A stretch of 64,000 bases of DNA, taken from contig NZ_JACHHX010000003.1 of the NCBI RefSeq assembly GCF_014202935.1, forward strand, positions 1 to 64,000, written 5' to 3'. The notes under the pieces are model-generated. The model was given only the letters and a program-made list of their open reading frames with translations. It did no database searches and had not been told where the DNA came from. The stretch is from Rehaibacterium terrae (GTDB lineage Bacteria; Pseudomonadota; Gammaproteobacteria; Xanthomonadales; Xanthomonadaceae). Each line of letters starts with the position of its first letter. Position 1 is the stretch's first letter. Both the position numbers and the translations under genes were made by a program. This document shows positions 54,810 to 64,000 of this stretch, one piece after another.

Positions 54810-55190
54810 TCGGATGTCGGACCGTGCGTTGGGAAGTACAAGGCGGGCCCGGAAACCCGCCGCGGACGGCTCCTGCCCCTGGCGGAGCCATGGATGCGCC
54901 GTAGGCGCGCGAGCTTCCCTGCTTCGGTATCGGGCCGGGCCGTCCTCACCGGGGTGGGCGGCGGCGCTGCGCAGGGTCCGGAAAACCGGCGGCGGGTTTT
55001 GTGACGGGGTGCGCGCATCTGGGCGTGTCCGCCGGGTTTTTGGCGAATTTGTGACGTATCGCGTCCTTCGGCTGACGTATCGCGTCAGTCCGGGCGGGGC
55101 GTGGCAGCCGCGGGCGGGACTTCCGTCCCACGCCACGCCGGCCGGATTCGGCTAGCCTGACGGCTTCCCTGTACCTTCGGAGGCCGCCCG
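54810..55190. promoter_or_regulatory. Divergent intergenic region with paired 14-bp direct repeats
   Basis: No gene seen. TGACGTATCGCGTC occurs at 55052-55065 and again at 55073-55086, exactly 21 bases apart (two helical turns), 104 bases before the amidohydrolase start. Each copy is itself an imperfect palindrome (GACG...CGTC). A third, weaker match (TTTGTGACGGGGTGCGC) lies near 55000. This spacing suggests a regulator binding to one DNA face; the regulator is not identified. Confidence 0.6.
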
Positions 55191-58481
<3,291 letters not shown>

Positions 58482-58548
58482 ATACAGTCCCGGTGCCGGC
58501 GGGCGGCAGTCACGGCTGCCGCCCTGGCCTGGTACCGGCCCCAGCCGC

Positions 58549-59226
58549 ATGATGCCGATTCCGGTTCTGGTCTCGTGGAGTGGCGGCAAGGACGCCGCCT
58601 GGATGCTGCACAGGCTGCGGCAGGGTGGCGACTACGCGCCGGCGGCGCTGCTCACCACCTTCACCGAGGGCTACGAACGGGTGGCCATGCAGGGCATCCG
58701 CCGCGAGGTGCTGCAGGCGCAGGCCGAGGCCGTGGGCCTGCCGGTGATCGAGGCCTGGCAGCCGCAATCGCCCGACAACGCCAGCTACGAGGCGGCCTTC
58801 GCCAGCGCCTTGGCGCTGGCGCGCGCGCGCTGGCCCGGATTGGCGCACATCGCCTTCGGCGATCTGTTTCTGGAAGACATCAAGGCCTTCCGCGACGCGC
58901 TATGCGCGCGCCACGGCTGGACGCCGCTGTACCCGCTGTTCGGCCGCGACACCGCACGGCTCGCACGGGAGATGCTCGACGGCGGCCTGCGCGCACGGCT
59001 GTGCTGCGTGGACACGGCGCAGCTCGACGGCGACTTCGCCGGCCGCGAGTTCGACGCCGCATTGCTCGACGAACTGCCGCCCGGCACCGACCCCTGCGGC
59101 GAGCGCGGCGAGTTCCACACCTGTGTGTACGCCGGGCCGATGTTCGCGCAGCCGCTGCGGCTGGCCGGCGGCGAAACGGTCCTGCGCGACGGCCGCTTCC
59201 TCTACACCGACCTGCGGCTGGCATGA
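58549..59226 (+). CDS. PP-loop ATPase, diphthine-ammonia ligase-like
   Basis: 225 residues. Seen: the PP-loop VSWSGGKDAAWML at the start, QGIRREVLQAQAEAVGLPV, and HIAFGDLFLEDIKAFRDAL, with C-terminal PCGERGEFHTCVYAGPMF, which match the diphthine-ammonia ligase (DUF71/ATP_bind_4) family. Diphthamide does not exist in bacteria, so the bacterial member must act on another substrate. 67 bases after the amidohydrolase. Neighbouring PEP carboxylase is on the other strand. Confidence 0.9.
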   Translation: MMPIPVLVSWSGGKDAAWMLHRLRQGGDYAPAALLTTFTEGYERVAMQGIRREVLQAQAEAVGLPVIEAWQPQSPDNASYEAAFASALALARARWPGLAHIAFGDLFLEDIKAFRDALCARHGWTPLYPLFGRDTARLAREMLDGGLRARLCCVDTAQLDGDFAGREFDAALLDELPPGTDPCGERGEFHTCVYAGPMFAQPLRLAGGETVLRDGRFLYTDLRLA

Positions 59227-59303
59227 CTGCGGCGGCCATCGCGGCCGGCTTGCCTGCATGGCATGGGGGTCGTGACTCCCGTCGCTTCCACCGCAGGCCA
59301 GAC

Positions 59304-62138
59304 TCAGCCGGTGTTCTGGATGCCGGCGGCGATGCCGTTGACGGTGGCGAACAGGGCACGCAGCAGGCAATCGTCCTCGCGCCCGCCCTCGCGCCAGCGG
59401 CGCAGCAGTTCGACCTGCAGCAGGCTGATCGGATCGACGTAGGGGTTGCGCAGGCGGATCGACAGCCGCAGCCGGCGGTCGTGGGCGAGCAGCTCGTCGC
59501 TGCCCTTGAGCGCCAGGATGGCGTCGCGGGTGCGGACGAATTCGTCGGCGAGGTCGGGGAAGAAGCGCGCGTGCAGCGGGCCGGCCAGGCGCGAGTAGCG
59601 CTCGAAGATGGCCAGGTCGGACTTGGCCAGCACCATCTCGACGTCGTCGAGCAGGGCGGCGAAGAACGGCCAGTCGCGCGCCATTTCGGCCAGCGTGTCG
59701 CGGCCGTGGCATGCGATGCCCTCGGCCAGCGCCGTGCCGACGCCGTACCAGGCGGTGAAGCCGGCGCGGTTCTGCGACCAGGCAAACACCCACGGGATGG
59801 CGCGCAGGCGTTCGATGCCTGTCCTGAGCTCTGTCGAAGGGCCTGTCCTGAGCTCTGTCGAAGGGCCTGTCCTGAGCTCTGTCGAAGGGCCTGTCCTGAG
59901 CTCTGTCGAAGGGGCGTGGTGGCCGGCGCGCTTGCTCGGGCGCGAGCCGATGCGCAGGCGCTCGATCACGTCGATCGGCGTGGCGGCGCGGAAATAGTCG
60001 GGGAAATCGGGCGTGGCGTAGACCAGGCCGCGGTAGCGGGCGCGCGCGGTGTCGGCGAGCGAGGATACGATCTCGCGCCAGCGCGCCTCGCGCGGCTCCG
60101 GCGGGCGCGGGCGCAGGGTGGCGCGCAGCACCGCGCCGGTGGTCTGTTCGAGGTTGCGCAGGGCGATGGCGCGGATGCCGTACTTGCGGTGGATCACCTC
60201 ACCCTGCTCGGTGACGCGCAGGCTGCCGTCCACCGAGCCGCGCGGCGCGGCGATCACCGCGCGCTCGGTCTTGCCGCCGCCGCGCGACACCGAGCCGCCG
60301 CGACCGTGGAAGAAGGCGATGCGCACGCCGGCTTCCTTGGCCAGCGCGGTCAGCGCCAGTTGCGTGCGCTGCAGCGACCAGCGCGAGGCGACGATGCCGC
60401 CGTCCTTGGCGCTGTCGGAGTAGCCCAGCATCACCACCTGGCGGTCGCCGCGGGCGGCGAGGTGGGCGCGGTAGTGCGGGTCGGCGAACAGCGAACGCAG
60501 CACGGACTCGGCGGCGTCGAGGTCGTCCACCGTCTCGAACAGCGGCGCGACGTCGAGCGGCACCCGGCCGTCGCCGTCGACGCAGCCGGCGACGCGCGCC
60601 AGCGCCAGCACCGCCAGCGCATCGGCCGCGCTGCGGCTCATGCTGACGATGTAGGGGCCGAAGGCGCGCGCGCCGTAGCGCGGCAGCGCGTCGGCCACGG
60701 TGCGGAACACCGCCAGCGTCGATGCCGCGTCGTCCGCGGCAGGCGCGGCGACGTCGGGCCGGCCGTCGAGCAGCGGCCGCAGGCGGGCCAGGCGCTCGCT
60801 CACACTGCGCGTGGGGTAGTCCGGGTCGGCCAGCAGCGCGGCCAGTGCGGCATCATGCACGGCCGAGTCCTGGCGCAGGTCGAGCGTGGCCAGGTGGAAG
60901 CCGAAGGTCTCGGCACGGCAGATCACCCGCCGCACCGCGAATTCGCCGGCGCGTTCGCCGCGGTGCGCGTGCAGGCTGTCGCGGATCAGGTACAGGTCGG
61001 CGAGGAACTCGCCGGCGTCGGCGTAGCCCTCCGGACGCCCCTTCGCAGTGGCCGCCAGCCGCGCCGACATCAGCGCGAGCAGCGTGCGGTACGGCATGTC
61101 GGCATGGCGCGGCTTGAGCCGGGCCGCGGCCTTCGGCAGCCGGCGGCGGTAGTCGTCGATGCGCGCCAGCAGCGCCGGCGCGACTTCGACGCGTGAAAGC
61201 GACTGGGTCAGCAGCGTGCCGAGCTTGGCCAGGTCGCGCCGGTAAGCCGCCAATACCAGCGCACGCTGGCTGGCCAAGGTGGCGGCGATGGTGTCGGCGC
61301 CGACATTGGGGTTGCCGTCCATGTCGCCGCCCACCCAGGAGCCGAAGCGCAGCAGTGGCGGCAGCGCGCCCGGCTCGCCGAACTGCGTGCGCAGCGCGTC
61401 GGCGAACACTTCGTGGAACACCGGCAGCACACGGTAGAGCACGTCGCTGAGGTAGAACGCGACGTGCTCGAACTCGTCGGCCACACTGGGCTTTTCCGGC
61501 GCGGTCTCCGCCGTCTGCCAGGCGGCGGTGAGTGCCATGCGGATGCGCTCGATCCCGGCGCGGCGTTCCTGCGGCGTCAGTCCGCGGTCGATGTCCTCGA
61601 CCAGCGCGCGCACGATCGCCTGTTCCTTCTCCAGCAGCGCGCGCCGCACCGCCTCGGTCGGATGGGCGGTGAACACCGGTTCGATGCAAAGCCGCGGCAG
61701 CAGCGCGAACACCTCCTCGGCGGTCACGCCTTCGGCGTGCAGGCCGGCTAGCACGGCATGCAGCCCGCCCGGCTGCGGGCCGGCGTCGGCCTTCTGGTAG
61801 TCGCGGCGGCGGCGGATGCGGTGCACCCGCTCGGCGAGATTAACCGCCTGGAAGTAGGTGGCGAAGGCGCGCACCAGCGCCTCGGCGTGCGTCAGCGGCG
61901 CGGCGGCCAGTTCGGCGGCCAGTGCGTCGACCGCCGCCCCCGCTTCGCGGCGTGCGATCGCGGCGCGGCGGATGCGCTCGACCTCGGCGAGGAAGTCCGC
62001 GCCGACCTGCTCGGCGAGGATCTCGCCGACCAGCGCACCCAAGCGCTTCACGTCATCGCGCAGCAGCCTGTCGGTGGGTGGGAAGTCGATGTCGCGCAGG
62101 CTGTCACCGGCCTGCCCGGGCAGGGTGATTTCGGACAT
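59304..62138 (-). CDS. ppc: Phosphoenolpyruvate carboxylase
   Basis: 944 residues. PEPC makes oxaloacetate from PEP and bicarbonate. Seen: catalytic His in EPVFTAHPTEAVRRALLEKE, the FHGRGGSVSRGGGKTE loop, SLRVTEQGEVIHRKYG, IGSRPSKR and LRAIPWVFAWSQNRAGF, and the C-terminal tail ending GIQNTG. The ATG at 62138 starts a family-like N-terminus (MSEITLPGQAGD); longer frames are rejected. Four in-frame copies of an 8-residue unit PSTELRTG separate IGSRPSKR from LRAIPW, an expansion of about 32 residues right at a conserved active-site region. Confidence 0.95.
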   Translation of the reverse strand: MSEITLPGQAGDSLRDIDFPPTDRLLRDDVKRLGALVGEILAEQVGADFLAEVERIRRAAIARREAGAAVDALAAELAAAPLTHAEALVRAFATYFQAVNLAERVHRIRRRRDYQKADAGPQPGGLHAVLAGLHAEGVTAEEVFALLPRLCIEPVFTAHPTEAVRRALLEKEQAIVRALVEDIDRGLTPQERRAGIERIRMALTAAWQTAETAPEKPSVADEFEHVAFYLSDVLYRVLPVFHEVFADALRTQFGEPGALPPLLRFGSWVGGDMDGNPNVGADTIAATLASQRALVLAAYRRDLAKLGTLLTQSLSRVEVAPALLARIDDYRRRLPKAAARLKPRHADMPYRTLLALMSARLAATAKGRPEGYADAGEFLADLYLIRDSLHAHRGERAGEFAVRRVICRAETFGFHLATLDLRQDSAVHDAALAALLADPDYPTRSVSERLARLRPLLDGRPDVAAPAADDAASTLAVFRTVADALPRYGARAFGPYIVSMSRSAADALAVLALARVAGCVDGDGRVPLDVAPLFETVDDLDAAESVLRSLFADPHYRAHLAARGDRQVVMLGYSDSAKDGGIVASRWSLQRTQLALTALAKEAGVRIAFFHGRGGSVSRGGGKTERAVIAAPRGSVDGSLRVTEQGEVIHRKYGIRAIALRNLEQTTGAVLRATLRPRPPEPREARWREIVSSLADTARARYRGLVYATPDFPDYFRAATPIDVIERLRIGSRPSKRAGHHAPSTELRTGPSTELRTGPSTELRTGPSTELRTGIERLRAIPWVFAWSQNRAGFTAWYGVGTALAEGIACHGRDTLAEMARDWPFFAALLDDVEMVLAKSDLAIFERYSRLAGPLHARFFPDLADEFVRTRDAILALKGSDELLAHDRRLRLSIRLRNPYVDPISLLQVELLRRWREGGREDDCLLRALFATVNGIAAGIQNTG
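59818..59913 (+). repeat. Four tandem copies of a 24-bp repeat inside ppc
   Basis: CCTGTCCTGAGCTCTGTCGA plus AGGG occurs four times without any mismatch at 59818-59841, 59842-59865, 59866-59889 and 59890-59913. All six frames stay open. On the minus strand it adds PSTELRTG x4 to PEPC. The unit resembles the dispersed CTTCGACAG...TCAGGACAGG-type repeats I recall from many bacterial genomes; this is recollection, not a search. No other copy was seen elsewhere in the window. Confidence 0.9.
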
Positions 62139-62232
62139 GCGGGGCAGCCTACACGAGCTGGCCGCCCCCGGGCACGCGTGCGTTGTCCCCATTGCCTGGC
62201 CCTCCCCGGGCCGCCGTCTGGAAGATCCCCCG

Positions 62233-63903
62233 ATGAAACGCCTAACCCTCACCGTTCTCGCGTGTGCGGTCGCGCTCGCCGTCGCCGGCTGCGGACGCGC
62301 GCCGGACAGCCAGACCGCCGCCGATGCCGTGCCCGATGCCGACCGCCCGGTGCTGTTCGACAACCTCGGTCACCTCAGCCGTCCGATCGGCGCCGCCGAC
62401 CCGGACGCGCAACGCTGGTTCGACCAAGGGCTGCGGCTGGCCTACGCCTTCAACCACCAGGCCGCCGAGCGCGCCTTCGCCGAGGCGGCGCGCCTGGACC
62501 CCGACTGCGCCATGTGCTTCTGGGGCCGCGCGCTGGTGCTCGGCCCCAACATCAATCTGCCGATGCTGCCGGAGGCGATGCAGCCGGCCTACGAACATGT
62601 GCAACGGGCGCTGGCGCTGGCCGGCAAGGCGACGCCGGCCGATCGCGCACTGATCGAAGCCTTGGCCACGCGTTATGCCTGGCCGGCGCCGGAGGATCGC
62701 GGCGCGCTCGATCGGGCCTATGCCGACGCGATGCGCGCGGTGGTGGCACGGTTTCCCGACGACAACGACGCCGCCGCGCTGTTCGCCGAGTCGCTGATGG
62801 ATCTTTCGCCGTGGTCGTACTGGGGGCCGGACGGCCAGCCCAACGAGCACACCGGCGAGATCCTCGCCGCGCTGGAGGGCGTGCTGGCGCGCGACCCCGA
62901 CCACATCGGCGCGATCCACTACTACATCCACGCCACCGAGGCCTCCAACGAGCCGCACAAGGCCGAGCCGCACGCCGACAGGCTGGCGATGCTCTCGCCC
63001 GGCGCCGGTCATCTGGTGCACATGCCGGCGCACACCTACATCCGCGTCGGCCGTTACCACGACGCCACGCTGACCAACCTCGCCGCCACCGAGGCCGATG
63101 CGGCCTTCCTGTCGATCTGTCGCGGCAGCAGCGGCGTGTATCCGCTCGGCTACGTGCCGCACAACTGGCACTTCGCCACCATGACCGCCGGGCTGGAGGG
63201 CGCCAGCCGCGTCGCACTCAACGCCGCCGAGCAGAGCCTGCGCCGCGTCGACGTCGCCGCCATCGACCAACTGAGCTTCATGCAGCAGTTCGCGGTGGCG
63301 CCGCTGATGACACAGTTGCGCTTCGGTCGATGGGATGCGGTGTTGGCGCAGTCGGCGCCGCCGGTGGATCGTCCCTACCCGACCGCGATCTGGCATTTCG
63401 CGCGCGGCCTGGCGCGGGCGCGCACCGGCGACATCGACGGCGCCCGCGCCGAGCTGGCCGCGCTCGAACCGCTCGCCGCCGACCCGGCGATGGCGCAGGT
63501 GCCGCTGTGGGACATCAACGCCGCCGACAAGGTGCTGGCGGTGGCGGTGCCGTTCCTGCGCGGCGAAATCGCCGCGGCCGCCGGCGACCGCGACACCGCC
63601 ATCGCCGAACTGACCGCCGCCGTCGCCGCCGAGGACGCGCTCGGCTACAACGAGCCGCCCGACTGGCTGCTGCCGGTGCGGCCCTACCTGGGCGTGGCAT
63701 TGCTCGACGCCGGCCGTGCCGCCGAGGCCGAGGCCGTGTTCGCCCGCGACCTGCGCGTGTTCCCGGAGGCCGGCTGGTCGCTGTTCGGCCTGGCGCAGGC
63801 CCAGCGCGCGCAGGGCAAGACCACCGAGGCCGACGCCACCCAGGCCCGCTTCGAACGCGCCTGGCAGTGGGCCGACGTCACATTGGAGCGCGCGCGGTTT
63901 TGA
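62233..63903 (+). CDS. TPR-repeat lipoprotein of unknown function
   Basis: 556 residues. Signal peptide with lipobox LAVAGC, so membrane-anchored. Helical repeats of TPR type: WFDQGLRLAYAFNHQAAERA, then MCFWGRALVLGPNINLPM, HYYIHATEASNEPHKAEPHA, HMPAHTYIRVGRYHDATLTN, and GEIAAAAGDRDTAIAELTAA at the C-terminus. His residues in HYYIHATE and HMPAHTYIRVG are notable and resemble those of a family of TPR proteins found next to oxidoreductases. No catalytic domain recognised. Divergent from ppc. Confidence 0.82.
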   Translation: MKRLTLTVLACAVALAVAGCGRAPDSQTAADAVPDADRPVLFDNLGHLSRPIGAADPDAQRWFDQGLRLAYAFNHQAAERAFAEAARLDPDCAMCFWGRALVLGPNINLPMLPEAMQPAYEHVQRALALAGKATPADRALIEALATRYAWPAPEDRGALDRAYADAMRAVVARFPDDNDAAALFAESLMDLSPWSYWGPDGQPNEHTGEILAALEGVLARDPDHIGAIHYYIHATEASNEPHKAEPHADRLAMLSPGAGHLVHMPAHTYIRVGRYHDATLTNLAATEADAAFLSICRGSSGVYPLGYVPHNWHFATMTAGLEGASRVALNAAEQSLRRVDVAAIDQLSFMQQFAVAPLMTQLRFGRWDAVLAQSAPPVDRPYPTAIWHFARGLARARTGDIDGARAELAALEPLAADPAMAQVPLWDINAADKVLAVAVPFLRGEIAAAAGDRDTAIAELTAAVAAEDALGYNEPPDWLLPVRPYLGVALLDAGRAAEAEAVFARDLRVFPEAGWSLFGLAQAQRAQGKTTEADATQARFERAWQWADVTLERARF

Positions 63904-63928
63904 TGGGCGGGAATCGGTGGCCGGTAAT

Positions 63929-63977
63929 CGGTAACCGGAGAGCAGGAGCGCCGTTTCGCGCGCTTTTCCGGTTGCCG
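63929..63977. repeat. Imperfect inverted repeat at the window end
   Basis: CGGTAACCGGA (63929-63939) pairs with TCCGGTTGCCG (63967-63977), one T-G mismatch. The flanks carry direct CGGTAATCGG/CGGTAACCGG and CCGGTTGCCGG/GTTTCCGG units. It follows the TPR gene stop by 25 bases and may be a terminator or the start of an intergenic repeat array continuing outside the window. Confidence 0.5.
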
Positions 63978-64000
63978 GTTTCCGGCTACCGTCCCTCGAT

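Noticed and set aside
59818-59913. The repeat block as a CRISPR array
   Set aside because: The 24-bp units are directly adjacent with no spacers, sit inside a conserved gene, and no cas genes are nearby.
58575-61196. Long plus-strand frame opposite ppc, including an ACPELCRR repeat
   Set aside because: Out-of-frame or antisense reading of the 58549 gene and ppc; the repeat is the same DNA unit seen in PEPC.

Overview
The window is a high-GC bacterial chromosome segment, with about two thirds or more G+C by eye. It is densely packed, and many neighbouring genes share 4-base ATGA overlaps. The gene set points to a gammaproteobacterium of the Xanthomonadales/Lysobacterales type: mreBCD-mrdA-rodA-mltB-rlpA-dacC, a GspB/ExeA pair, DUF1820, a short AMP nucleosidase, rpsU-yqeY-dnaG and a PutA without the RHH domain. 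The taxonomic call is inference from gene content, not from a search.

Layout. 1-560: end of an rRNA operon (23S tail, 5S), followed by an unusual triplication of the 5S tail with terminators. 685-1620: PfkB-family kinase. 1793-10564: cell elongation and septal peptidoglycan cluster. 10846-14322 (minus): DUF1820, rhomboid protease, GspB and an ExeA-like ATPase. 14743-19708: caa3-type cytochrome oxidase whose subunit II carries two c-type haem domains. 19782-23738 (minus): small membrane protein and PutA. 23856-32454: a second, aa3-type oxidase cluster with copper assembly (CtaG, a Sco-like protein), SURF1 and haem A synthesis (CtaA, CtaB). It is preceded by a perfect FNR/ANR-type palindrome. 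32518-37140 (minus): S9 peptidase, dnaG, yqeY and rpsU. 37295-42002: tsaD and folate genes (folB, folK, a pteridine reductase-like SDR), then small membrane proteins and AMP nucleosidase. 42136-44807: a pair of secreted amidohydrolases, the second lacking the metal-binding motif.

45042-47183 is an ECF sigma module: a secreted EF-hand protein, a five-hairpin intergenic element, the sigma factor, a membrane anti-sigma candidate and a periplasmic sensor-like protein. 47369-52695 looks recombined. An IS3-type orfA remnant abuts a 3' fragment of mnmE, and a truncated isomerase gene lies at the other side. Between these fragments sits a four-gene minus-strand operon: cupredoxin, GGDEF-EAL protein, DUF3034 and a truncated-haemoglobin lipoprotein. 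This is the best candidate for a poorly described system, a possible copper/gas-responsive c-di-GMP module.

52749-63903 holds a secreted metzincin, a giant secreted TolB-amidohydrolase, a PP-loop ATPase, PEP carboxylase and a TPR lipoprotein. The PEP carboxylase gene carries four in-frame 24-bp tandem repeats next to its conserved catalytic region.
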